Under the pieces are notes generated by a model that was not told where the DNA came from, did not search any database, and saw only the letters and a list, made by a program, of their open reading frames with translations. The position numbers and the translations under genes are program-made. Shown here one piece after another: positions 1 to 6,483 of a stretch of DNA of 9,985 nt; the stretch's first letter is position 1, and each line of letters begins with the position of its first letter. Source of the DNA: Flavobacterium sp. (lineage in GTDB: Bacteria > Bacteroidota > Bacteroidia > Flavobacteriales > Flavobacteriaceae); the NCBI GenBank assembly GCA_012032075.1, contig JAAURU010000096.1, positions 1 through 9,985 on the forward strand. The letters run 5' to 3'.

Positions 1-382
1 AAGGAGGTGTGCGACAAGGGGCTGGGCGTCGGGCCGACCGGGTACGGCGTCTACCTCGACTTCCGCGACGCGATCCAGCGCCTCGGGAAGGAGGTCATCG
101 AGGGGCGCTACCTGAACCTCTTCGAGATGTACGAGCGGATCACGGCCGAGGACCCGCGGAAGGTCCCGATGCGGATCTACCCCGCCCCCCCACTACGCGA
201 TGGGCGGGCTCTGGGTGGACTACAACCTGATGAGCACAGTGCCGGGTTTGTTTGTGTTGGGGGAAGCGAATTTTTCTGATCATGGTGCCAACCGTTTAGG
301 TGCTTCAGCATTGATGCAGGGATTGGCCGATGGTTATTTTGTTATTCCTTATACAATCGGTAATTATTTGGCTAATGAAATT
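1..382 (+). CDS. sdhA: Succinate dehydrogenase/fumarate reductase flavoprotein subunit, C-terminal-side fragment (frameshifted, chimeric)
   Basis: This is a fragment of the FAD-bearing catalytic subunit of succinate:quinone oxidoreductase (complex II), which oxidises succinate to fumarate at the inner membrane. It is open at the 5' edge (frame 1, beginning KEVCDKGLGVGPTGYG). Recognisable family segments are IYPAPHYAMGGLWVDYNL, then GEANFSDHGANRLGASALMQ and LADGYFVIPYTIGNYLA. The reading frame shifts by +1 in the C run at about 185-191, where one extra C separates IYPAP from HYAMGG. Bases 1-180 are about 67% GC with GC-rich third positions, while bases 301-360 are about 42% GC. The protein nevertheless remains colinear, so two different sdhA genes appear to be fused within conserved sequence. 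After about 382 similarity stops and the DNA is dapB on the other strand. The natural C-terminus, likely well over 100 residues, is absent. The family call is very secure; the intactness of the locus is not. Confidence 0.9.
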
Positions 383-809
383 GCTGTTCCACTTGGAGCA
401 TCTAGTTTTGCGTATGATGAATTTCTTCCATTGAAACCTTATATTGTTTCAATTGGTTCATCATTTTGGCTAAATAATCATTCAATTCAAAAAAAATATT
501 TACTCCTAAACTAAAATTAGAACCATAAATAAAACTTCCTTTTTTTGAAGCACATAAATCCACCATTTTGTTATATTCTTCTAACCATCCAGTAGTTCCA
601 GAAACAATAGGAATGCCATTTTCTAGACAAGTGGAAATATTAGCCACAGCACTTGAAGGAACGCTAAAATCAATGGCTACATTAGCTTGTTCAAGACCTT
701 CATAACTGTCATCTCTATCTTTTCTAAGAACAATTTCATGACCTCTTTCTAAGGCTATTCGTTCTATAACCTTACCCATTTTTCCATATCCTAAAAGTGC
801 AATTTTCAT
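370..809 (-). CDS. dapB: 4-hydroxy-tetrahydrodipicolinate reductase, 3'-truncated and frameshifted
   Basis: DapB reduces 4-hydroxy-tetrahydrodipicolinate with NAD(P)H in the cytosol, in the diaminopimelate/lysine pathway. The start MKIALLGYGKMGK carries the dinucleotide-binding glycine motif (residues 7-13). VAIDFS, VSGTTGW and SNFSLGVNIF follow at the expected places. The catalytic region EEIHHTQ ends in a frameshift at the T run 406-409 (one A missing on the coding strand). Restoring it gives EEIHHTQKLDAPSGTAISLA, with the catalytic His pair (131-132) and Lys. Similarity ends at about base 370, where the sdhA fragment begins. About 147 residues are present of the roughly 235 usual for flavobacterial DapB, so the C-terminal end is missing through the junction and not through natural deletion. 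It lies 44 bp downstream of the DUF5683 gene on the same strand and is probably the fourth gene of the parA operon. Confidence 0.93.
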
Positions 810-853
810 GAAGTATTTGACGTTTTAATTTTATAATGTTAGCAAATGAAATG

Positions 854-1417
854 TTAAAAATTATAAGTTAACTTTATACCAGTTTTAAATTTATAATCGA
901 TTTCGTTTTGATAAATTTCGGGTCTTATAGATAAATTTTCATCAACATTAAACTGCATCAAGTGTGCATCAACATTAGCATCTATAATATTCAATAAATA
1001 TATTCCAGCAGTAATTAAAGCAGAAAGATCACGGTTACGTTGATGAAATTTTTGCCCTCGAATTAAAGTTTCTTCGGTTAAAGCTCCATAAATAGATGCT
1101 TGATTACCTATGGTTTTAGTTCCATCAAGACGTGATTTATATTCATCTCTATATTCTTGATATTTTTTATTATTCCAAGTGTAATAATAAATTCCAGCAC
1201 CTAACGCACCATATACAATGGGTATTTTCCAATACTTTTTATTATAAGCTTGTCCTAAACCTGGTAATACAGCCGAATAAAAAGCTGCTTTAGCAGGTGC
1301 TAACGGATTTATGGTTTCTTTTACCGAATCTTTTGCAATTAAGGCAACATCTTTTTGGGCAATGGCATTAAAACTCAAAAGAGAACAAAAAAGAGATATG
1401 ATGAATAAGTATTTCAC
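854..1417 (-). CDS. DUF5683 domain-containing envelope protein
   Basis: This is a 187-residue protein of the DUF5683 family, typical of Bacteroidota; I know of no biochemical function. Residues 1-21 form a signal peptide ending AIAQ. The core PAKAAFYSAVLPGLGQAYNKKYWKIP (about 40-66) is the family hallmark, followed by a hydrophobic stretch (IPIVYGALGAGIYYY). A second hydrophobic helix near ALITAGIYLLNIIDANVDAH precedes a C-terminus ending in Phe. The start is a GTG whose G is the last base of the parB stop codon (TAGTG). This overlap suggests translational coupling, and GTG places the signal peptide exactly at the N-terminus. Its place between parB and dapB is a conserved flavobacterial arrangement as I remember it. 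An envelope role is inferred from the signal peptide and hydrophobic segments. Confidence 0.88.
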   Translation of the reverse strand: MKYLFIISLFCSLLSFNAIAQKDVALIAKDSVKETINPLAPAKAAFYSAVLPGLGQAYNKKYWKIPIVYGALGAGIYYYTWNNKKYQEYRDEYKSRLDGTKTIGNQASIYGALTEETLIRGQKFHQRNRDLSALITAGIYLLNIIDANVDAHLMQFNVDENLSIRPEIYQNEIDYKFKTGIKLTYNF

Positions 1418-2313
1418 TATTTGTTAATCAATTTCAAGATACGATTAAAATCTTCTTCAGAATGAAACGGAATTGTAATTTTACCTTTTCCATTTCCTGC
1501 CACTTTTACATCTACTTTGGCACCAAAAAAGCCAGTGAAAACTTTCTGTTGTGTTTCTCCCACTTCAAAAGTTTTTGTGGGTTGTTTTGCAGTTTGCGGT
1601 TTTAAACTATCTTGATATTTTTTTACTAAAGCTTCTGTTTCTCTTACGGATAAATTTTGAGTAATTACTTTATGATAAATATCCGACTGTACTTCATCAT
1701 CTTCTACAGAGATTAAAGCTCTTCCATGGCCCATAGAAATAAAACCATCTCTAATTCCAGTTTGGATAATCGGGTCTAATTTCAGTAAACGTAAATAATT
1801 AGTAATTGTAGAACGTTTTTTTCCTACACGTTCACTTAGTTCTTCTTGGGTAAGGTTAATTTCCTCGATTAATCTTTGGTAAGAAAGTGAAATTTCAATA
1901 GGATCTAAATCATGACGTTGAATGTTCTCAACTAATGCCATTACAAGCGATTCGTTGTCATTTGCTAAACGAATATAAGCAGGAATCGTTTCTAAACCTG
2001 CTAATTTTGAAGCTCTAAGTCTTCGTTCTCCCGAAATTAATTGGAATTTATTAAAATCTAATTTTCTTACAGTAATAGGTTGAATAACACCTAGTTCTTT
2101 TATTGATTTAGCTAATTCTTTTAAGGTTTCCTCATTAAAATTAGTTCTTGGCTGAAAAGGATTTATTTCAATTGCATCTAGTTCAAGCTCAATAATATTA
2201 CCTACAACTTTATCAGCTCCTTTATCCTCAACCGATTTGATGTCGTTTGAAGGATCTTTTAATAAAGCTGATAATCCTCTTCCTAATGCTTGTTTCTTAA
2301 CTGCTTTGGCCAT
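1417..2313 (-). CDS. parB: Chromosome partitioning protein ParB
   Basis: ParB/Spo0J is a CTP-dependent DNA clamp that loads at parS sites and works with ParA to segregate the chromosome origin. The 298-residue protein begins MAKAVKKQALGRGLSALL, the usual ParA-interacting N-terminus. NPFQPR (51-56) and the CTP-binding arginine patch SGERRLRAS (about 94-102) follow. ENIQRHDLDPIE (129-140), the helix-turn-helix LTQEELSERVGKKRSTITNY (about 154-173) and MGHGRALI (194-201) complete the core. A Lys/Gln/Thr-rich linker leads to the C-terminal dimerisation segment ending LKLINK. The frame is intact, unlike many genes in this window. The gene starts 3 bp after the parA stop, so the two are co-transcribed. 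No canonical parS site (TGTTNCACGTGAAACA) is visible in the window. Confidence 0.97.
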   Translation of the reverse strand: MAKAVKKQALGRGLSALLKDPSNDIKSVEDKGADKVVGNIIELELDAIEINPFQPRTNFNEETLKELAKSIKELGVIQPITVRKLDFNKFQLISGERRLRASKLAGLETIPAYIRLANDNESLVMALVENIQRHDLDPIEISLSYQRLIEEINLTQEELSERVGKKRSTITNYLRLLKLDPIIQTGIRDGFISMGHGRALISVEDDEVQSDIYHKVITQNLSVRETEALVKKYQDSLKPQTAKQPTKTFEVGETQQKVFTGFFGAKVDVKVAGNGKGKITIPFHSEEDFNRILKLINK

Positions 2314-2316
2314 TTT

Positions 2317-3081
2317 CTATTTATTTTTCTTGATAATTTCTTCTGCTAAATTAATGTAATTTGTAGCTCCTTTACTGGTCGCATCATAACCTATAATGCT
2401 TTCACCAAAACTTGGTGCTTCACTTAATTTAATATTTCTTTGGATAACCGTTTCAAAAACCATGTCATTAAAATGTTTTTGAACTTCTTCCACAACTTGA
2501 TTCGATAAACGTAAACGAGAATCATACATTGTTAGTAATAAGCCTTCAATATCTAATTCTGGATTGTGTATTTTTTGAACACTTTTAATAGTATTTAATA
2601 ATTTTCCAAGTCCTTCTAATGCAAAATATTCACACTGAATAGGAATAATAACACTATTTGCTGCTGTTAAAGCATTTAAAGTAAGTAAGCCTAAAGAAGG
2701 AGCACAATCTATTAAAATGTAATCGTATTTTTCCTTAACCGATTCTAATGCGTTTTTAAGCATATATTCTCGGTTTTCTTTATCCACTAATTCAATTTCA
2801 ATGGCTACTAAATCAATATGAGCAGGAATTACCCAAACATTAGGAGCAGAACTAGTTATTGTAGCCTCATCTGGAGTGTTACTTAGCTCTAAAACCTGGT
2901 AACTACCTATTTCAACACTTTCTACATCAATGCCAAGACCACTACTAGCATTTGCTTGCGGATCGGCATCAATTAAAAGTACTTTTTTTTCTAAAACACC
3001 TAGTGATGCAGCAAGATTTATTGAAGTCGTTGTCTTTCCTACACCACCTTTTTGATTGGCAATTGCTATAATTTTACCCAT
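2317..3081 (-). CDS. parA: Chromosome partitioning ATPase ParA (Soj)
   Basis: ParA is a deviant-Walker ATPase that binds nucleoid DNA as an ATP dimer and is stimulated by ParB to move origins apart. I choose the ATG at 3081, giving 254 residues starting MGKIIAIANQKGGVGKTTTS. The deviant Walker A loop KGGVGKTT spans residues 11-18. LLIDADPQANASSGLG supplies the Walker A' region and DYILIDCAPSLGLLTLNAL the Walker B region. An in-frame extension to 3117 adds 12 residues unlike the family. It would also begin on top of the inferred promoter -7 element (3106-3114), so the downstream ATG is preferred. It is the first gene of the operon parA-parB-DUF5683-dapB, and the frame is intact. Confidence 0.97.
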   Translation of the reverse strand: MGKIIAIANQKGGVGKTTTSINLAASLGVLEKKVLLIDADPQANASSGLGIDVESVEIGSYQVLELSNTPDEATITSSAPNVWVIPAHIDLVAIEIELVDKENREYMLKNALESVKEKYDYILIDCAPSLGLLTLNALTAANSVIIPIQCEYFALEGLGKLLNTIKSVQKIHNPELDIEGLLLTMYDSRLRLSNQVVEEVQKHFNDMVFETVIQRNIKLSEAPSFGESIIGYDATSKGATNYINLAEEIIKKNK

Positions 3082-3105
3082 TTGATTATCCAAAATTTTT
3101 GAACG

Positions 3106-3136
3106 GTAAAAATACAATTATTTATGGTTTTTTCAA
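3106..3136 (-). promoter_or_regulatory. Probable promoter of the parA operon
   Basis: On the minus strand TTG (3134-3136), a 19-nt spacer and TATTTTTA (3107-3114) fit the Bacteroidota pattern TTG...TAnnTTTG with one mismatch in the -7 box. Transcription would begin near 3100, leaving a leader of about 20 nt before the parA ATG at 3081. Confidence 0.55.
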
Positions 3137-3144
3137 GTCTAATT

Positions 3145-3173
3145 TGTTAACATTAGATTAAAGTGTGTTAACA
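3145..3173. promoter_or_regulatory. Paired TGTTAACA palindromes upstream of the parA promoter
   Basis: Two identical 8-bp palindromes TGTTAACA lie at 3145-3152 and 3166-3173. They are 21 bp apart start to start (two helical turns), just upstream of the -33 region of the parA promoter. The second extends to a 10-bp palindrome, GTGTTAACAC. The layout suits a dimeric DNA-binding protein on one face of the helix. A regulator site is inference; no factor is identified. Confidence 0.4.
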
Positions 3174-3248
3174 CCTTTGTTTTATTGAAAAAAGAAAGAG
3201 ATTTTTATTTTAAGAAGAACAAGATTATTTTTTCAAAACAAAATCCCT

Positions 3249-3334
3249 CCCGCTATCCATTCTATCTTTTAGAGATTAATTAGCAATTATTAAATTGATA
3301 ATTAATCTCTAAAAAGGATGCCATTCCTATCGGG
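3249..3334. repeat. Intergenic hairpin element, copy 1 (long hairpin)
   Basis: The element has near-complementary ends, CCCGCTA (3249-3255) and TATCGGG (3328-3334). They enclose a perfect 16-bp inverted repeat, TTTTAGAGATTAATTA (3267-3282) and its complement (3299-3314). Inside that, after one G-A mismatch, CAATT/AATTG (3284-3288/3293-3297) closes a 4-nt loop. The intergenic position and the resemblance of its flanks to copy 2 (8797-8836, opposite orientation) indicate a repeated structured element and not a simple terminator. No T tract follows the stem. Confidence 0.6.
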
Positions 3335-3362
3335 TCTATTCAACTAGAGTAGCATTTAGAAC

Positions 3363-3390
3363 AAAAAAAACACGAAATGAATCGTGTTTT
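3363..3390 (-). terminator. Rho-independent terminator of the 3423-4380 gene
   Basis: AAAACACGA (3367-3375), loop AATGAA and TCGTGTTTT (3382-3390) form a 9-bp stem. On the minus strand the hairpin is followed by eight T residues (A run 3363-3370). It sits about 30 bp past the stop of the secreted-protein gene and separates it from parA. Confidence 0.75.
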
Positions 3391-3422
3391 TATTTTACTA
3401 AGCTGATATTAATGAAATATTT

Positions 3423-4380
3423 TTAATTCTTTATGAATTTCAATGTTTTACCATTTTCAAATTTTATGAAATAGATACCATTTTCAAATTTAGAAATATC
3501 AATCTTTTGATTGTCAGAAATCACTCCTTTTTTTACTGCTTCACTAAGAATATTTAATATAGAATAGTTTTCATTAGTTACTAAATTGCTTATTTGAATC
3601 AAATCTTTAGAAGGGTTCGGATATAGTGTAATTTCTTTTTCTGAAACATCAAAATCTGTAGTTGATAAATTTGTGCCATCTAAAACAGTTACGTCATCAA
3701 TTATTGCAAAATAATAATCTCCATCAAAAATAAATTTTATTCTACATTGGCTCAAATTAGCAACACCCTGTGTACTACTAGCGGGTAATAGAACTGTAAC
3801 AAATTCTTGAGTAGGAGTTCCAGAAGTCAAACTTCTATAATCTACAGGAGTTCTCCAAGTTGCACCGTCATCTGATGAAAAAGAAACACCTAATACTGAA
3901 GTTTGAAAATTTCTAAAATGAGAATAAAATTTTACTGCTAAAGGTGTGTCTGTATAACCAGATAAATCAATTCTTGGAGAAATTAATTCACCTTTATGTG
4001 GAGATGGAGATGTGCCAGTACCAAATGCATTTGGAGTTCCACCATTATCCATAAAATCAGAATCAAAAATTGCTACACCATTTGCTTGTGATGAAGAACT
4101 AATAGGAGTGGTTTCACCCCAATAAGCACCTTGAGAGTAACCCAATGTGTTTCTTTTCCAGTAAGCAGCACCTGGCATTGTAGCTCCTCCACTTTGTGAA
4201 ATAGAAAGTGCCGTCCAGTTTGTTACTGAATAGTTTCCAGTAGTTCCAGTTTCAGTGAAATTGGTTGAAAACTCACCTTCTGGGATTCCTACAGGAGCAC
4301 CTACTCCCCAAATATTTTGAGAGTTCATGTTTAGTGTTAATGCGAATACGGATAAAAATGCAAATGTAATTTTTTTTCAT
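3423..4380 (-). CDS. T9SS cargo protein with an adhesin-like (choice-of-anchor/MAM-like) domain, frameshifted at the N-terminus
   Basis: This is a secreted protein of about 318 residues. The true start is the ATG at 4380: MKKITFAFLSVFALTLNMNSQ is a signal peptide, interrupted by one extra A in the A run (4370-4377), after which the frame continues at 4328. The middle region, with SPRIDLSGYTDTPLAVKFYSHF, VSFSSDDGATWRTP and YYFAIIDDVTV, has the pattern of beta-sandwich cleaved-adhesin or choice-of-anchor J domains. The last ~75 residues begin EKEITLYPNPSKD and end NGIYFIKFENGKTLKFIKN, which is the T9SS type A sorting domain (TIGR04183 family). The protein should therefore be exported by Sec, carried across the outer membrane by T9SS and left on the surface or released. 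Ligand and function are unknown. A promoter and a terminator flank it, so it is monocistronic. Confidence 0.85.
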
Positions 4381-4404
4381 TATTTAATGATTTAGAGTTG
4401 TAAG

Positions 4405-4434
4405 CAAATTTATAAAAATTTTATTAAGCACAAA
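4405..4434 (-). promoter_or_regulatory. Promoter of the T9SS cargo gene
   Basis: On the minus strand TTTG (4431-4434), 18 nt and TAAATTTG (4405-4412) match the Bacteroidota consensus TTTG-N-TAnnTTTG exactly. The predicted start of transcription is about 20 nt upstream of the ATG at 4380. This supports 4380, and not 4328, as the true start codon. Confidence 0.75.
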
Positions 4435-4470
4435 GTCTTATAGTTTTTTAGTTATATATAAGTTCTTTAA

Positions 4471-4497
4471 CAAAAAAACACGACCTAAATCGTGTTT
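4471..4497 (-). terminator. Terminator of the small Lys-rich gene
   Basis: AAACACGA (4476-4483), loop CCTAAA and TCGTGTTT (4490-4497) form an 8-bp stem. On the minus strand it is followed by a T run (A run 4472-4478). It begins only a few bases past the stop codon at 4502, which independently supports the small gene. The stem is the same as in the terminator at 3363-3390. Confidence 0.7.
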
Positions 4498-4501
4498 GTG
4501 A

Positions 4502-4614
4502 TTAAATGTCTCTTTTCGGACTGTTTTTCTTGTCTCTTTTTTCAGCTTTTTTCTCTTTCGCTGTTTTAGTAGGCTCTTTTTTAACCGTTTTTTTGCATCT
4601 TGACCTTTTGCCAT
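4502..4614 (-). CDS. Small Lys-rich basic protein, 37 aa (frameshifted)
   Basis: Starting at ATG 4614, the minus strand reads MAKGQDA. After restoring one A in the T run at 4588-4594 it continues KKTVKKEPTKTAKEKKAEK and RDKKNSPKRDI, then TAA at 4502-4504. The 113 bases observed are exactly one short of the 114 needed for 37 codons plus a stop. Without the correction there is no stop before the terminator hairpin. About a third of the residues are Lys, there is no hydrophobic segment and the chain is probably disordered. I recall similar short MAKG...KKEP proteins in flavobacteria, but no function. The stop codon abuts a terminator, and the gene is divergent from the amidohydrolase. Nucleic-acid binding is possible from the charge but is speculative. 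Confidence 0.65.
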
Positions 4615-4631
4615 AATTTCTATGTTTTTAG

Positions 4632-4665
4632 TAAATGTATCTAAATAAATCTATAAAGTAGCAAA
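4632..4665 (-). promoter_or_regulatory. Possible promoter of the small Lys-rich gene
   Basis: On the minus strand TTTG (4662-4665), a 22-nt gap and TACATTTA (4632-4639) give a 7-of-8 match to TAnnTTTG. The spacing is slightly long. The site lies about 18 bp upstream of the ATG at 4614. Confidence 0.35.
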
Positions 4666-4681
4666 AGTCAACATAATCTTA

Positions 4682-4689
4682 TAAATTTG
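4682..4689 (+). promoter_or_regulatory. Possible -7 element of the amidohydrolase gene
   Basis: TAAATTTG matches TAnnTTTG perfectly and lies 20 bp before the ATG at 4710. No convincing TTG/TTTG is seen 18-21 nt upstream, so only the -7 half is supported. Confidence 0.35.
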
Positions 4690-4709
4690 TTACACTTAAA
4701 AAAATAAAC

Positions 4710-6340
4710 ATGAATACTTTAAAGACGGTTATTTTAGTAGTTACACTTTTTATTATTGGCTGTAGCCCAAAAAAAGAACCAGTAGATTTGTTGGTTACAA
4801 ATGCCAAAATTTATACCGTTAATGATGCTTTTGAAATTGTTGAAGCTATAGCAATTAAAGACGGAAAAATTATAGCAACTGGAAAAAACAAACGAAATAA
4901 AAGAAAAATATGAAGCAAAAAGAAACTATAGATGCTAAAACCAATTTGTATATCCTGGTTTTTACGATGCTCATGCTCATTTGTATCGTTTAGGAATTAC
5001 CATGCAAACTGTGAATTTGAGAGATACGAAAAGTTATGACGAAATTATAGCTAGAGTAGTAGTCTTTCAAAAAGAAAAGAATGTTAGCTTTATAGAAGGA
5101 AGAGGTTGGGATCAAAACGATTGGGAAAATAAAGAATTTCCATCGAGAGAAAAATTAGATTCCTTATTTCCAGAAACTCCAGTTGTTTTAACACGCATCG
5201 ATGGTCATGCCATGTTAGTGAATGGGAAAGCATTAGATTTAGCAGGAATTACAGCAACTACAAAAATAGAAGGTGGTCAAGTGGAAGTAGTTAATGGAAA
5301 AACAACTGGAATTCTTGTAGATAATGCAATGGAATTAATTAAAGCAATTACTCCAGAACCTGATTTAAAAACTAAAATTCAAGCGTTGAAAGATGCTCAA
5401 GAAACCGTTTTTAAATATGGAATTACAAGTGTAAATGAAGCTGGTTTAGAACGCGATATTATTGAGTTGATAGATAGTTTGCAACAAGCGAATCAACTTG
5501 ATTTGAATATTTATGCCATGGTGCGAACTTCAAAGGAAAATTTAGAATACTATCTTAAAAAAGGAATTTATAAAACAGATAAGCTAAATGTGCGTTCCTT
5601 TAAATTTATGGGAGATGGTGCTTTGGGTTCTAGAGGTGCTTGTTTGCATTTGCCTTATTCTGATAAACCAAAACAATTTGGTGCTTTATTAAATCCTATC
5701 GATGAAACTAAAAGAATTGCCCAACAAATTGCCAACTCTGATTTTCAAATGAATGCACATGCTATTGGTGATTCTACTAATACTTTTTTATTGAAAATTT
5801 ATGCAGCAGTTTTAAAAGATAAACCTAATAGAAGATGGAAAATTGAGCATGCACAAATTATGCAAGAACAAGATTTCGATTTATTTTGCATTAGGTATCA
5901 TTCCATCTGTTCAACCAACACATGCTACTTCAGATATGTATTGGGCAGAAGATAGAGTAGGGAAAGACCGAATTAAAAATTCATATGCTTATAAAAAAAT
6001 ATTAGACAAAGCAGGTTTAGTAGCACTTGGGACCGATTTTCCTATTGAAGAGGTTAACCCAATGCTAACATTTTATGCAGCTGTAGCAAGAAAAGATTTA
6101 AAAAATTATCCAGAAAATGGCTTCCAAATGGAGAATGCTTTGTCTCGTGAAGAAACTTTAAAAGGGATGACCATTTGGGCTGCGTATTCCAATTTTGAAG
6201 AAAATGAAAAAGGAAGTTTAGAAAAAGGCAAATGGGCCGATTTCACTATTTTTTCAGAAGATATCATGACAATTGACATTGATAAAGTGCCTTATGTTTT
6301 ACCAACACAAGTTTATATTAAAGGAAAGAAAGTAAAGTAA
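4710..6340 (+). CDS. Amidohydrolase family 3 (YtcJ-like) lipoprotein, frameshifted
   Basis: This is a metal-dependent hydrolase of the YtcJ/amidohydrolase-3 family, about 542 residues when repaired, which is the normal length. The N-terminus MNTLKTVILVVTLFIIGC is a lipoprotein signal with lipidated Cys18, so the enzyme should be anchored in the envelope. Metal ligands are DAHAH (residues 86-90), the His of NAHAIGDS and of KIEHAQ, and the Asp of ALGTDFPIEE. GDGALGSRGA is a family hallmark, and KGKWADFTIF is the C-terminal composite-sheet motif. Single-base indels break the frame: extra A in 4883-4888, extra A in 4917-4921, missing T at 4945-4947 and extra T at 5884-5887. Each is in a homopolymer and all key residues survive, so this is probably an intact gene with sequencing errors. 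The substrate is unknown; the family includes N-substituted amide hydrolases. Confidence 0.9.
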
Positions 6341-6347
6341 TATTTTA

Positions 6348-6405
6348 AACACAGATTTCTCAGATTTATACAGATTAATTTATGAAAATTTGTGAAATTT
6401 GTGTT
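6348..6405. repeat. Imperfect inverted repeat between convergent genes
   Basis: Two 20-nt arms, AACACAGATTTCTCAGATTT (6348-6367) and AAATTTGTGAAATTTGTGTT (6386-6405), pair over their length around an 18-nt loop. There are two G-T wobbles and one T-T mismatch. The left side also repeats the word CAGATT three times (6352-6376). It lies just past the amidohydrolase stop and could act as a bidirectional 3' end structure, although there is no T tract directly after the stem. Confidence 0.5.
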
Positions 6406-6436
6406 GATTTTAGAGATGTTATTTATACGTATAATA

Positions 6437-6478
6437 GAGAACAGATAACCGAAAACTGACAAAAGACAATGGACAACT
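6437..6478. repeat. Degenerate 7-bp tandem repeat (GAnAACT, six units)
   Basis: Six consecutive heptamers, GAGAACA, GATAACC, GAAAACT, GACAAAA, GACAATG and GACAACT, fill 6437-6478. The third base varies and the GA..A frame is kept. The array ends 5 bp before the stop codon of the minus-strand aminotransferase. Confidence 0.6.
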
Positions 6479-6483
6479 TCCTG

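Noticed and set aside
1..235. Horizontal transfer island (GC-rich segment)
   Set aside because: The GC change occurs inside a conserved protein with no mobile-element signs, and a second illogical junction follows within 150 bp. A chimeric assembly is simpler.
383..514. Extension of the sdhA reading frame to 514
   Set aside because: The translated tail after YLANEI has no resemblance to SdhA and is antisense to dapB.
3082..3117. Upstream start for ParA at 3117
   Set aside because: The added 12 residues are unlike ParA N-termini, and the codon overlaps the inferred promoter -7 element.
3118..3422. Origin of replication or parS cluster upstream of parA
   Set aside because: No parS core CACGTG and no array of DnaA boxes (TTATCCACA) can be seen; only two TGTTAACA palindromes and a hairpin.
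4883..5887. Programmed ribosomal frameshifting, or a split two-component hydrolase
   Set aside because: The shifts go in both directions within 65 bp, lie in simple homopolymers and cut a known single-domain family at unconserved places. Sequencing error explains them better.
6437..6478. CRISPR-like array
   Set aside because: The units are 7 bp, contiguous and degenerate, with no spacers and no cas genes nearby.
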